Shown: positions 29,295 through 38,269, counted from the stretch's first letter. The stretch: DNA of 64,000 bases from Pseudoalteromonas carrageenovora IAM 12662 (GCF_900239935.1 NZ_LT965928.1:124001-188000), one strand, 5' to 3'. The notes: a model not told the origin generated them from the sequence alone. Numbers and translations: made by a program.

Positions 29295-30843
29295 TTTTTT
29301 TAACCTCAATACCTAAACGCTTAGCAAGGCGTACAAGGTTTGCTCTGTCGAGTTCCAGCACTCTTGCAGTTGCTGCCCAGTTATAATTATGCTGCTTTAG
29401 TTGCTCGGTTATAACTGTAAATTGTAAAGATTCAACGGCCTGCTTTAATGGCTGATTCCAGGCAGTGTGAATGGTGTTTTGCGTGTTAACTTGTACTGTA
29501 TTACTTAGCTGTGGGGTTAAATCGCAGTGCTCGCTTGTAATCGTAACTATAGGGTTTTGCCATTGGCTTTGCTTAGCCTTTAATGCGCTGCGGCTAATAA
29601 CATGTTCAAGCTCGCGTACATTACCAGGCCAACTGTATTGGTTAAGCAATGCTTGCGCTTCAGTGCTTAGCTTTAATTGTTTAATACCTAATTTACGGGC
29701 TGTTTGCTCAATAAAATAACCAGCAAGTAGGGTTATGTCGTGCTCACGTTTATTAAGTGGCGGCACGGTAATAGGGTAAACACTTAGCCGGTGATATAAA
29801 TCGGCTCTAAAGCGACCTTGTGCTACCTCATGTTTTAAATCACGATTTGTGGCAGCGACTACTCGAACATCTACGTATTTTGGTGTGTCTTCACCAACGG
29901 TTTGAATTTCACCACTTTGTAACACACGTAATAATTTACTTTGCATTGCTAATGGCAGCTCGCCAATTTCGTCTAAAAATAATGTGCCGCCATCAGCTAG
30001 CTGAAACTTACCTTGGCGGGCATTTTGTGCGCCAGTAAAAGCGCCTTTGGCATGGCCAAAAAATTCACTCTCTGCGAGATTTTCGGGAAGTGAGGCACAA
30101 TTTAAGTGAATAAGGGGCTGATCTTTACGTGCAGAATTTAAGTGAATATTGCGCGCTACTAGCTCTTTTCCTACGCCTGTCTCTCCTAAAACTAATACAC
30201 TAAAGTTAGAGGCTGCGACTAGTTTTATTTCATTTTTAAGCGTTTGTATTACTGGGCTTTGGCCAATTATTTCACCGCCATCGCGAGTAAGTGCATCACG
30301 CATTAACTCTTGCACAAGTGCACTCGAATGCTGCGCATGGTGTTTGTAGTGGGCAAGCTCCAGGGCCGTTTTAAAATGTGCACTACACAGCGTTTGTAAG
30401 GTGCTTAGCGTATCCATGCTGATACTGCTAAAGGCATTTGCGTTAAGACTATCAAACGTGAGTACACCAAGTAGTGCATTTTTATCGTAAAGGGGTAAGC
30501 CTAAACAGGCATGCACAGGAATATCGCCTGTTTTAGCCAGCAATAGGCCGTCGTATGGGTCGGGCAGTGAGCAGTCGTGTGCAAATTGTAACGCGTGGCT
30601 AGCACTACAAATAGCCTTAAGGCGAGGGTGCTCTGCTATTTTAAAACGCCTGCCAAGGCTGTCGGGCATCAGGCCTTTAATGGCTAAGGGCTTAAGTTGC
30701 TCGCCCTGCACGACAAGCAATGCACTGGCATCGCTAGGTATTACACGCTCAACCGTTGCCAGTAATTGATCAAAACTGTGCTCGTGCAGGGTGCTTTGGG
30801 CAAGCTCTAAAGCTACCTGGGTGAGGTTGAATTGCTGGTTCAT
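29287..30843 (-). CDS. norR: Nitric-oxide-responsive sigma-54 activator NorR
   Basis: Enhancer-binding protein: NO binding to a non-haem iron in the N-terminal GAF domain (about 20-170) relieves inhibition of the AAA+ domain. The 518-aa chain shows Walker A GETGVGKE, the sigma-54 contact loop GAFTGA, Walker B GGTLFLDEIGE, and a C-terminal Fis-type helix-turn-helix (NWAATARVLELDRANLVRLA). It is divergent from a small membrane protein-nnrS-hmp operon. Two GT-N7-AC sites lie in the shared gap. Confidence 0.93.
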   Translation of the reverse strand: MNQQFNLTQVALELAQSTLHEHSFDQLLATVERVIPSDASALLVVQGEQLKPLAIKGLMPDSLGRRFKIAEHPRLKAICSASHALQFAHDCSLPDPYDGLLLAKTGDIPVHACLGLPLYDKNALLGVLTFDSLNANAFSSISMDTLSTLQTLCSAHFKTALELAHYKHHAQHSSALVQELMRDALTRDGGEIIGQSPVIQTLKNEIKLVAASNFSVLVLGETGVGKELVARNIHLNSARKDQPLIHLNCASLPENLAESEFFGHAKGAFTGAQNARQGKFQLADGGTLFLDEIGELPLAMQSKLLRVLQSGEIQTVGEDTPKYVDVRVVAATNRDLKHEVAQGRFRADLYHRLSVYPITVPPLNKREHDITLLAGYFIEQTARKLGIKQLKLSTEAQALLNQYSWPGNVRELEHVISRSALKAKQSQWQNPIVTITSEHCDLTPQLSNTVQVNTQNTIHTAWNQPLKQAVESLQFTVITEQLKQHNYNWAATARVLELDRANLVRLAKRLGIEVKKTI

Positions 30844-30898
30844 GTCAAAATGACCTATACGTGTTTTTATGATTTAAAATAGAGTAGGTCATAAAGAC
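30844..30898. promoter_or_regulatory. Two candidate NorR enhancer sites
   Basis: GTCAAAATGAC (30844-30854) and GTCATAAAGAC (30888-30898) both fit GT-N7-AC, the core recalled for NorR, and both extend to AGGTCAT in opposite orientation. The first touches the norR start codon, suggesting autorepression as well as activation of the divergent operon. Confidence 0.65.
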
Positions 30899-30951
30899 TC
30901 ATTTTGTAAAGTGCCTATATTTAAGTTGTTGAATAGTTATACTTTATTTTA

Positions 30952-30968
30952 TTGGCACAGTATGTGTA
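30952..30968 (+). promoter_or_regulatory. Candidate sigma-54 promoter of the NO-detoxification operon
   Basis: TTGGCACAGTATGTGTA gives a perfect -24 half (TGGCAC), but its -12 half (GTGTA) is weak against TTGCA. Its position, 54 bases after the nearer NorR-like site and 36 before the first gene, is right for a NorR-driven promoter. Confidence 0.45.
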
Positions 30969-31003
30969 ATAGCTAAGTAACGTTAATGGTTACTGAGGTA
31001 GTT

Positions 31004-31273
31004 ATGAACACATTTACAATAAATAATGTAAGCAACAATGTTGAGCTAGGCTCATTTTTTGAATCGCTTTTATTTACTGCTAATGCCGTATTAGGGTTGA
31101 GCGTTATTTGTATAGTTGTAAGTATTTTAATTAGCTACCTCTATGCAGAGTACTTTTCGATGCAGGTACAAATATCAGCACATATGAGCACTATTGTAGT
31201 GGCAGCTATTTTAAAAGTTAGTTATGTGCTGCGTTGTGTTGCTCAACATGGTTTAGGTCAGGAAGTACGCTAA
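31004..31273 (+). CDS. Small membrane protein leading the nnrS-hmp operon
   Basis: An 89-aa protein with two hydrophobic segments (about 20-47 and 62-78). I do not recognise a named family. ATG 31004 has GAGG 7 bases ahead. Its stop overlaps the nnrS start (TAATG), so it is translated with NnrS and probably works with it in the inner membrane during nitrosative stress. A longer frame starting at 30986 is possible but less well placed. No cofactor motif is obvious. Confidence 0.7.
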   Translation: MNTFTINNVSNNVELGSFFESLLFTANAVLGLSVICIVVSILISYLYAEYFSMQVQISAHMSTIVVAAILKVSYVLRCVAQHGLGQEVR

Positions 31274-32490
31274 TGCGCCCACTAAATTTAACCGAGCCAA
31301 TGCCAGCGCACATAGCTATCCATCACGTAACTAAATGGCCGTTATGGATGCTTGCATTTAGACCTTACTTTTTAGCAGGCGGTTTGCTGGCATTTTTTTC
31401 GATAGGGTATTGGTTACTTATTTTAACGGGCCATGCTAGTTGGCACTTAACCATGCCAGCTACACTTTGGCACGCTCATGAAATGCTGTTTGGCTTTGCA
31501 GGAGTGGTTGCTGTAGGTTTTTTACTTACGGCGGCACAAACATGGACGGGCGTTGGAAGTATAAGTGGCAAAGCACTTATGCTACTTACTTTAATATGGG
31601 TAATTGCTCGTTTAGCTTTTTTTATTGTGCTGCCAGATTTTGCCAATATTAATTTATTGGCTGTTATTGTGCTGCAGCTAGCATGGTGGATAGGTGCAAT
31701 TGCTGCGCTGGCTAATATGCTATTAAAAGCACGCAGTAAAAATAACTATCAATTTTTAGCTATTTTAAGTGTGTTGTGCGCCCTCAATACACTTTATTTA
31801 CTACTTGTTTTAAATAGCAACCTGCAGCTTGCTTTGGCTGTGGTTGACACCGCTGTACTCGTTATTAGCTTACTGGTAGGCATTGTTGCAGGAAGGGTGC
31901 TTCCCTTTTTTACTGCTAAAGGTTTATTGCTCAGCGAGCAAACACGCACTCCTAAAATTGATAAAGCACTGCTGTATTTATCAATATTGGCAATTACTTT
32001 ATTTTTTATCAGTAAGTTATTTTTAAGCTCAATTAGCCCTGCATTAATTGTTGCAATAGTTGCTGCGCTTCACTTAATTCGATCTGGGTTTTGGTGGAAC
32101 GCAAAAGTGCTAAAAGTGCCTTTATTATGGTCTTTGCATTTTTCTTATCTTGCTTTAGGTGTTGGCTTAATGATGATTGCATTTAGCTTTTACACAAGCG
32201 TAATACCCTTCAAAGATGCGCTCCACCTTATCACTATTGGCACAATAGGGATGATGATTTTAGCCATGATGACCCGTGTATCGCTTGGTCATACAGGGCG
32301 TACGCTTAGCACCCCTAATTATATATCTGTTGCTTTTGCTCTTGTGCTGGTGGCAGCGATTACTCGCTCAATACTCCCCTTAATTATTGGGCCACACTTT
32401 GCTTGGCAGATCAGTGCTTTGCTGTGGCTAGTGGCTTTTTTGTTATTTTTAATTTACTGCACACCTATATTAACGCGGCGTCGTGGTTAG
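31273..32490 (+). CDS. nnrS: NnrS family haem-copper membrane protein
   Basis: A 405-aa protein with about 12 transmembrane spans, of the NnrS family known to relieve nitric-oxide stress. N-terminal LAFRPYFLAGG, the WHAHEMLFGFAGVVAVGFLLTA block (supply of candidate haem/copper histidines), and GMMILAMMTRVSLGHTGR late in the chain are typical. ATG 31273 shares one base with the upstream stop and has AGGAAG before it. Located between the small membrane protein and hmp, downstream of the NorR region. Confidence 0.9.
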   Translation: MRPLNLTEPMPAHIAIHHVTKWPLWMLAFRPYFLAGGLLAFFSIGYWLLILTGHASWHLTMPATLWHAHEMLFGFAGVVAVGFLLTAAQTWTGVGSISGKALMLLTLIWVIARLAFFIVLPDFANINLLAVIVLQLAWWIGAIAALANMLLKARSKNNYQFLAILSVLCALNTLYLLLVLNSNLQLALAVVDTAVLVISLLVGIVAGRVLPFFTAKGLLLSEQTRTPKIDKALLYLSILAITLFFISKLFLSSISPALIVAIVAALHLIRSGFWWNAKVLKVPLLWSLHFSYLALGVGLMMIAFSFYTSVIPFKDALHLITIGTIGMMILAMMTRVSLGHTGRTLSTPNYISVAFALVLVAAITRSILPLIIGPHFAWQISALLWLVAFLLFLIYCTPILTRRRG

Positions 32491-32510
32491 TTTACCTACA
32501 GGAATACATT

Positions 32511-33692
32511 ATGTTATCTGATAAAACCATTGAGATTGTTAAAAGCACCGTTCCGTTATTAACGCAAGCCGGCACGGTTGTTACCGATCACTTTTATAAG
32601 CGTTTGTTTAGCCATAACCCAGAGCTTAAAAATATTTTTAATATGGCGAATCAAGACACCGGCCGCCAGCAATTTGCTTTGTTTAACGCCTTAGCGGCAT
32701 ACGCCCAAAATATTGATAACTTAGCGGTGTTAAAAGAGGCATTAGCGCGCATTAACCATAAGCACACCAGTTTAAATATTTTACCAGAGCACTACCCCAT
32801 TGTTGGTGCTCATTTAATTGGCACCTTAAAAGAGCTAATACCAGAGCAGTTTACGCCAGATGTAGAATACGCATGGCGTGAAGCTTACGCACTGCTTGCT
32901 GATATTTGTATTACCGAAGAAGCTGCTTTGTATGAACACAGTAAAAGCACACTGGGTGGTTGGGTGGGTACTCGCCAATTTGAAATAACCAACAAGCAAG
33001 TTGAATCTGAGCTAGTAACAAGCTTTACACTTACGCCTGTAGATGGCGAAGCGGTTATTACCCATAAACCTGGCCAATATTTAGGTATTAAAGTTAAGCC
33101 AGAGGGCGCTGAATATGAAGAAATTCGCCAGTATTCTATTTCGCAAAAAAGTAACGGTAAAAACTACCGTATTAGTGTTAAAAAAGAGCTACAGCCAAAG
33201 CCTGGCATGGTGTCTAATTATTTACACTCACTAGCTCAAGGTGACATAGTTGAACTATACCCGCCTGCAGGAGATTTCTTTTTACGCAATAGTACTCAAC
33301 CGACGGTACTTATTTCAGCAGGTGTTGGGCAAACGCCAATGCTTGCTATGCTCGAAACGTTATTAAGCGATAACCCTAATCACGACATTCTGTATTTACA
33401 TGCGTGCGAAAATACTCAGCAGCACTCGTTTGCACACTATTTAAATGAATTAAGTACGGTTTATAACTGTTTGCAAACTATGACGTGGTTTAATCAAAGC
33501 AGTGAGGGGGCTGATTTTACTGGGCTAATGGGTTTAGCGGCCATAAAAACACAGTTACCTCTTAAAAATGGCGCTTTTTACTTATGCGGCCCCGCTGGGT
33601 TTATGGCGTTTGTGAAAAGCCAGTTACTGGCACTAGGCGTTAAAAACGAGCATATTCATTACGAAGTGTTTGGTCCGCATCAAGACTTATAA
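32511..33692 (+). CDS. hmp: Flavohaemoprotein Hmp (nitric oxide dioxygenase)
   Basis: Converts NO and O2 to nitrate using NAD(P)H in the cytoplasm. The 393-aa protein has a globin domain (about 1-140; LFSHNPELKNIFNM near its start, proximal His in the INHKHTSL region), an FAD domain with RQYSIS, and an NAD domain with SAGVGQTPM and YLCGPAGFM. ATG 32511 has AGGA before it. Last gene of the operon, followed by a terminator. Confidence 0.95.
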   Translation: MLSDKTIEIVKSTVPLLTQAGTVVTDHFYKRLFSHNPELKNIFNMANQDTGRQQFALFNALAAYAQNIDNLAVLKEALARINHKHTSLNILPEHYPIVGAHLIGTLKELIPEQFTPDVEYAWREAYALLADICITEEAALYEHSKSTLGGWVGTRQFEITNKQVESELVTSFTLTPVDGEAVITHKPGQYLGIKVKPEGAEYEEIRQYSISQKSNGKNYRISVKKELQPKPGMVSNYLHSLAQGDIVELYPPAGDFFLRNSTQPTVLISAGVGQTPMLAMLETLLSDNPNHDILYLHACENTQQHSFAHYLNELSTVYNCLQTMTWFNQSSEGADFTGLMGLAAIKTQLPLKNGAFYLCGPAGFMAFVKSQLLALGVKNEHIHYEVFGPHQDL

Positions 33693-33709
33693 ACCAAGTG
33701 AAAAATGAT

Positions 33710-33743
33710 AAAGGCACACAGTATTAATGCTGTGTGCCTTTTT
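33710..33743. terminator. Terminator downstream of hmp
   Basis: AAAGGCACACAG and CTGTGTGCCTTT form a long stem extended by ATT/AAT across a wobble, followed by T's to 33743. It lies between convergent genes and can serve both. Confidence 0.9.
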
Positions 33744-33752
33744 AATAGTATT

Positions 33753-34121
33753 TTATTGCGCTTTACAACTTACGTTTTTAAGCTCAATAGATATATCTTT
33801 TTTAGGATAATAAAGCACGCACTGCTTGCCGATTATTTGTAAAACAAATTTTTCAGACTTTATATTATGCGCGCCCATTATGGGCATGCCATTTGAATCT
33901 TTACTTGTACCATGGCTTAGTAAAAGCTCGCTGCGTTTAGTAAAAACAGTGTCGGCCAGCGTAACTAGCTTGCCACCTTTAGCTTTTATAATCGCTTGTT
34001 GCAGCGTAGCTATAACGCCTGGGTTTACCTCTGTTAGTAGCGCAGGCTTAGCAGTGGCATTATTCATACTGTTACAGCCTCCAATAAATAATAATGTTAA
34101 TACTGCCACTAGCTTTGTCAT
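33753..34121 (-). CDS. Small lipoprotein of unknown function
   Basis: A 122-aa predicted lipoprotein (MTKLVAVLTLLFIGGC, lipobox IGGC). The mature part has a helical N-terminal half and a beta-like C-terminal half with two cysteines (GKQCVLYY and NVSCKAQ). Family not recognised. Its start overlaps the stop of the S41 protease gene by TAATG, so the two are translated together and may act together outside the inner membrane. Confidence 0.65.
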   Translation of the reverse strand: MTKLVAVLTLLFIGGCNSMNNATAKPALLTEVNPGVIATLQQAIIKAKGGKLVTLADTVFTKRSELLLSHGTSKDSNGMPIMGAHNIKSEKFVLQIIGKQCVLYYPKKDISIELKNVSCKAQ

Positions 34122-35740
34122 TACTTATCCTTATTTAACGTAGGCCATGTTAAATCCATATTGCCACGGTTAAAGTTATCAGGTGCGTTTAAAGGTAATA
34201 GTTGCTTGCTATCGCCAGCAGCGCTTTGTACTTGCGTTTTAATACTTGCAGAGGCGGTGCTAACAGGGCACGTGCCGTTATTATCAATATGATAAAGCGC
34301 AGTAGAGAGTATCCCTTCGTTTGGATCGCCTAATTGATTATCAAAGTCGTCACTAACTACACAGCCTTTTACATCAGCATCAAACTGCGGTGTAGGCGTT
34401 GGCGTAAAGCCTGCTGCATATTCACCAAATCCTTTACTGTTTACACCACTAAATTGAATCGTGTAATAGGTTGTTGCGCAGTTATGAGTTGGAGTAAAGC
34501 CGTATGGTTTGCCACAGGTTGTGTCGCCAATGAGCACTACCTCTGCGTCAATGCCTTTTAAGCCATTTATAAACGCCTCTGAGGCTGAGCAAGTGCCCGA
34601 CGTACTAAGCACATACACCTTAGATAGGTTTAAATCGGGTAGGCTTTCACCAGTGCTAAAAAAGGTTGAGTAATCAATCTCTTCATCTATAAATGGAAAA
34701 GGCGATTCAACGGGTTGTTTATCGTTTTGCTGGGTTTGATAATAAATACGATTTTGCACATTTGCACTGCCAGCTACCATGTAGGCAAGCTGCGAAGAAA
34801 GCGCTAATAAACCGCCTCCATTATATCTAAAGTCGATAACAAGCTCTTCTACGTTATCGGTTTTAAATTTATTAACCGCAGCAATTAAACCTTCCTGGGC
34901 AACCCCTATATGGCTATTAAACTGCATATAACCTACGTTTGTGCCATTTGCAGTGGTAATGGTTTTAACGTTTTGGACAGGCGTTTGCTCTATGTTGCCA
35001 GCAGTTACGTTAAAGGTTTTTTCAGCGCCATCGTTACTGCGCACAACGATGGTGTGCGAATCGCCATTAGTGGGGCTAAATAAACCTTCGTTTAGGGTAT
35101 CTACGCCAGCTTGTGTGTTGGTATTTATACTTATACCATCAACTTCAAGTACGGTATCGCCTCGTTGAAAGCCTATTTGGCTCGCTGGTGAGTCATCTTC
35201 AAGGTAAGCAACACGCAGAATTCTATCGGCTGAGTCGCCTATAAATGCCCAATTTATGCCATAACCTGAGGTAACACCCGATTGCGCTTCTTGAAAGTAA
35301 TCCTCAGAAGGCTCTGAAAAATGAAAGTTATCCTTTTTATCGCCTGAGTCAGTCAGTTCTTCGGTTTTTAGCTGAGCAAAGTACTCAGCTACCGTATCGA
35401 AAGACTCAGGGTCGTTATCGGTAATTTCGTCATACCAAAGGTAGGTTTCGTCACTCCACGAGCGAAGCCAAAGTTTTTCGTAAAGTGCTGAGCCTGCTTG
35501 GTCTGGGTAAGGCTCATTATTATTAAACGGATCGTTACCTGTGCGCGGTGTTTCGCAAAAGTTTTTTAAATCATCCGATGGCTCAAATACTCCAGCAGTC
35601 CAAGTTGGGGCTGAACTAGCAGGGGGGGGGACTACTGGGTTTGGTGTTGTATCCATGCTGCTACCACCGCCACAGCCAGCAAGCGTTAGGCCTGAAAGTG
35701 CAGCAATAATAGCGAGTGATGCTTTATTATTTTTAAACAT
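34121..35740 (-). CDS. S41 family peptidase lipoprotein with PDZ domain
   Basis: A 539-aa predicted lipoprotein (lipobox LAGC) related to C-terminal processing proteases. A low-complexity linker (TPNPVVPPPASS) is followed by an N-terminal domain, a PDZ domain (about 180-265, ASQIGFQRGDTVLEVDG), and an S41 domain with FRYNGGG and the nucleophile-like serine in GTCSASEAF. C9 in the coding strand (plus-strand G9 at 35622-35630) encodes the VPPP linker; slippage there would shift the frame shortly after the signal peptide. The current frame is intact. Coupled to the small lipoprotein gene. Confidence 0.88.
   Translation of the reverse strand: MFKNNKASLAIIAALSGLTLAGCGGGSSMDTTPNPVVPPPASSAPTWTAGVFEPSDDLKNFCETPRTGNDPFNNNEPYPDQAGSALYEKLWLRSWSDETYLWYDEITDNDPESFDTVAEYFAQLKTEELTDSGDKKDNFHFSEPSEDYFQEAQSGVTSGYGINWAFIGDSADRILRVAYLEDDSPASQIGFQRGDTVLEVDGISINTNTQAGVDTLNEGLFSPTNGDSHTIVVRSNDGAEKTFNVTAGNIEQTPVQNVKTITTANGTNVGYMQFNSHIGVAQEGLIAAVNKFKTDNVEELVIDFRYNGGGLLALSSQLAYMVAGSANVQNRIYYQTQQNDKQPVESPFPFIDEEIDYSTFFSTGESLPDLNLSKVYVLSTSGTCSASEAFINGLKGIDAEVVLIGDTTCGKPYGFTPTHNCATTYYTIQFSGVNSKGFGEYAAGFTPTPTPQFDADVKGCVVSDDFDNQLGDPNEGILSTALYHIDNNGTCPVSTASASIKTQVQSAAGDSKQLLPLNAPDNFNRGNMDLTWPTLNKDK
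35622..35630. repeat. Nine-base G/C homopolymer tract inside the S41 lipoprotein gene
   Basis: Nine consecutive G on the plus strand (C on the coding strand), about codon 37-40 of the protease gene, in an AT-rich genome where such runs are rare. It is a candidate slipped-strand site; no other copy number can be seen in one sequence. Confidence 0.85.
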
Positions 35741-35847
35741 ACAAAACTACTTTTTGTAAATAAGTTGTTTAAAATACTACAACACCCGCCTATTTATTCA
35801 ACGTATTTGGCCCTGATTTATGTAAATGAGTGTACAAACCAGGCTTT

Positions 35848-36507
35848 TTAGAGCTTGCTTGCGCTACTTTTATTAGCAAACGCTTGTCTTTGCCACGCAT
35901 CAAATAGCTTTTGTTGTTTGTTTGATATTTTTAAACCGTATGTTTTTTTCATATAAGCGTAGGTGTCGGCAATGCGCTTACGGGCATAAAATGGTGGCTC
36001 TACTACGCGTTGTTTAAAGTTAACTTTTACTTCGCAGCGGCCATATTGTGTAGCGTTTTCGCTAAGCATACCAAAGCGATAGTTAGAGCGATCTGCGTTA
36101 ATTTCGCCAATAGCGGGGGCTAAGTTGTTTATGTCGGCTTCCATTTTCCTAAATTTAGCACTGACCTTTCGGCAGTTTTTGCGTCCGCCGTCTTGCCAGC
36201 ATTGTAGCTGGTGGCCAAACTCCCACGCGGGCACTATATGCTCCCATTCAATACGTAAAGCGCGCTGGTTTACTTTGCCTGAGCGGGTAAATGTATTACG
36301 AGGCACATAACCACAACCCGTTGGATCTGGCACTAGTTTTTTACCTTGTTTTTTAATGTCGCAGCCGCAGTAGAGGCTTTTGGCGTTATTAGGCAGGGTT
36401 TTAATTAAGTGTCTTTTAGCCGTTGAAAAACGGGTGAATTCTTCACTCGATGCCGAAAAACAAATACAACAAGCCACAAAGGCTAAAATAAATTTAAGCA
36501 TATCCAT
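35848..36507 (-). CDS. endA: Secreted endonuclease I (EndA family)
   Basis: A 219-aa nuclease with an N-terminal signal peptide, expected to degrade DNA in the periplasm or outside. The beta-beta-alpha metal motif shows the catalytic histidine in EWEHIVPAW and the conserved Asn/Arg-rich block DINNLAPAIGEINADRSNYR. Several cysteines (YCGCD, GCGY, QCWQ, NCRK) suggest disulfides. Starts at GTG 36510, ATG 36507 and ATG 36501 are in frame; none has a good ribosome site and I give the first ATG. Monocistronic. Confidence 0.9.
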   Translation of the reverse strand: MDMLKFILAFVACCICFSASSEEFTRFSTAKRHLIKTLPNNAKSLYCGCDIKKQGKKLVPDPTGCGYVPRNTFTRSGKVNQRALRIEWEHIVPAWEFGHQLQCWQDGGRKNCRKVSAKFRKMEADINNLAPAIGEINADRSNYRFGMLSENATQYGRCEVKVNFKQRVVEPPFYARKRIADTYAYMKKTYGLKISNKQQKLFDAWQRQAFANKSSASKL

Positions 36508-36563
36508 CACATACGTGAACTACAGGAGGCGCTAGTTTAAAGCCTTGAAATTAAAATATAAAC

Positions 36564-37265
36564 CTATTTAAAAATCCTTTTAAGCCTTAAGTTTTGCAAA
36601 AGTAGCAACATGCCGCATAAACAAAATAGCACGCTGGTGGCTGCAAAGCTGATTAGTAACGGGTTGTTAAAATCTTCTCGCTCGTCGTAATCCATTATGT
36701 GCAGCATCCAAAAAAAGTCGAATATACGCCATAGAGTGCTGCGAACAGTAATTACTTTGCCGTTAATCGCATTTAAATACAGCGTGGTATTAAAGGTGTC
36801 GTTAAATTGTACTTGCCACACATTTGTTTTGTATCCGACCTCTCGAGTACCTTGTTTTAAAAGCGTTGTACTAATTGGCTTAGCGTCGATGAGTAAATGA
36901 GCCTGCGCATTAGCGGTAATTTGTATTTTAGTGGGTGGTTCAAAAGGGCGACCCGTTAAACCATTAAAGCTTTGCTGTTCGGTATTATTGATAACAGTAA
37001 TAAGGGGAGTAGTTAAAAAGTTTTCAAATATTATTTGAGTGGGGTTGGCCATTTGTGAAGTAATATCATCGAGTGATGCAGGGTAGTCTGCTTGTGTAAA
37101 TGGGTTTGTAAGTGTGCGTTTAGCAAGGTGTTTGCCGTGCACATAGTCAAGTGGAATAGCGCTCATAACTAAGCCGCCTAAAAGCCAAGCTAAAACTTGT
37201 AAGGCAAGTAAATAGCCTAGCCACTTATGTAATTTGCGTGCACGCTTAAATATTTTTTTGCTCAT
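36564..37265 (-). CDS. PepSY-domain membrane protein
   Basis: A 233-aa protein of the PepSY-associated membrane family: an N-terminal span (KLHKWLGYLLALQVLAWLLGG), a periplasmic PepSY-like region with the VWQVQFND and LYLNAINGKVI motifs, and a C-terminal span after FFWMLHIMDYDEREDF. Such proteins are often linked to iron or redox systems, but none is adjacent, so no role is assigned. Confidence 0.78.
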   Translation of the reverse strand: MSKKIFKRARKLHKWLGYLLALQVLAWLLGGLVMSAIPLDYVHGKHLAKRTLTNPFTQADYPASLDDITSQMANPTQIIFENFLTTPLITVINNTEQQSFNGLTGRPFEPPTKIQITANAQAHLLIDAKPISTTLLKQGTREVGYKTNVWQVQFNDTFNTTLYLNAINGKVITVRSTLWRIFDFFWMLHIMDYDEREDFNNPLLISFAATSVLFCLCGMLLLLQNLRLKRIFK

Positions 37266-37319
37266 ATTTATCTTCTTATTATTTTTAGCGTTAGTTTATT
37301 ATAGCTTCCCACGCTTTTG

Positions 37320-37343
37320 CTGCGGCATTTTGTCGCAGTTTTT
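37320..37343 (+). terminator. Orphan hairpin with T tract on the plus strand
   Basis: CTGCGGCA/TGTCGCAG form an 8-bp stem (one G-U) with a 3-nt loop, followed by TTTTT. Both neighbouring genes are on the minus strand, so what it would terminate is unclear. Confidence 0.5.
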
Positions 37344-37395
37344 CATAAGTTTATAAATATGAGGCTTTAATGACATCAATAGATTTTAGTTAATT

Positions 37396-37647
37396 TTAGC
37401 TTTCACGCAGGGCATTTATTAGCTCTTGTTTGTTCATTTTAGATCGCCCGCTAATACCCACCTCTTTTGCTTTGTCGTATAACTGTTTTTTTGTACGTTG
37501 CTCATACTGAGAGGCTTTGCCGCCTTTAACAGCTGTTTTATGGGTATTGCTATTGGCAATACGTGCTGCTTTTTGTTTACTCATGCCCTCATCGCGAAGT
37601 GCATCGTACTGATCGTCGTTTTTAATTTGTGGACCATGATCTACCAT
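37396..37647 (-). CDS. Small protein with Rho-termination-factor N-terminal (SAP-like) motif
   Basis: An 83-aa basic protein. The N-terminal part (DEGMSKQKAARIANS) is common in small bacterial proteins of the DUF7218/plasmid-stabilisation type. The C-terminal 35 residues (TKKQLYDKAKEVGISGRSKMNKQELINALR) form the helix-extended-helix SAP/Rho-N fold that binds nucleic acid. Function unknown; members are often stress induced. It has a strong AGGAG ribosome site. Confidence 0.78.
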   Translation of the reverse strand: MVDHGPQIKNDDQYDALRDEGMSKQKAARIANSNTHKTAVKGGKASQYEQRTKKQLYDKAKEVGISGRSKMNKQELINALRES

Positions 37648-37878
37648 TTTAATGCTCCTTAAAAATCGTTACTTACACAGTGTGTGTATTAATTTCATTG
37701 TTTAATTGTAAAACTAAGCAATTAAGCCAGCTTAATTAAAACGAGCAAGTTAGGTGCCAAAAGCGTTAAAAAGTGCATTTATGAAGATAAAGCAAGGATT
37801 ACTGCTTTGTTAATTTGGTATAAAAGTAAAACTGCGTTAAAGTTTGCGATGAAACTATAAGAGGGTAAAAAGCAGACA

Positions 37879-38259
37879 ATGTCGGAAATTCAATTTTTAA
37901 ATGTAGATCTAGAGCTTGAGTCTAAACATGATATTAGCGCCTTAGTGGCAGACTTAAAGAAAAACGCGACGGTTTTGCATTATGATAAAGACGAATATCG
38001 TCAACTTGCGCGTATTGAAGCCTCAGGTGAAATATCAACACCAGATAAAGCTATTAACCACTTGTGCGAGCTTATTGAGTCGTGTTCACGTAATGCGCTT
38101 AAACAATGGCTAAGCTGCTCGCGAAGAACGTTTGATATTGGCTTTGAATCGGGCACGTCACCTAAGTGCTTTAACCAAGCCCTACATGCAGACACACTGC
38201 TCCGTATATCTGCGATTGGTGCAGGTATGGAAATTACGATTTATCCTATCGAAAAATAA
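37879..38259 (+). CDS. Conserved protein of unknown function
   Basis: A 126-aa soluble protein without signal peptide or membrane span. A conserved-looking core (SRRTFDIGFESGTSP, then LLRISAIGAGMEITIYP) suggests an alpha/beta fold; I do not recognise a named family with confidence. It ends convergently 10 bases from the thioesterase gene. Confidence 0.65.
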   Translation: MSEIQFLNVDLELESKHDISALVADLKKNATVLHYDKDEYRQLARIEASGEISTPDKAINHLCELIESCSRNALKQWLSCSRRTFDIGFESGTSPKCFNQALHADTLLRISAIGAGMEITIYPIEK

Positions 38260-38269
38260 AAAGAAGTAA

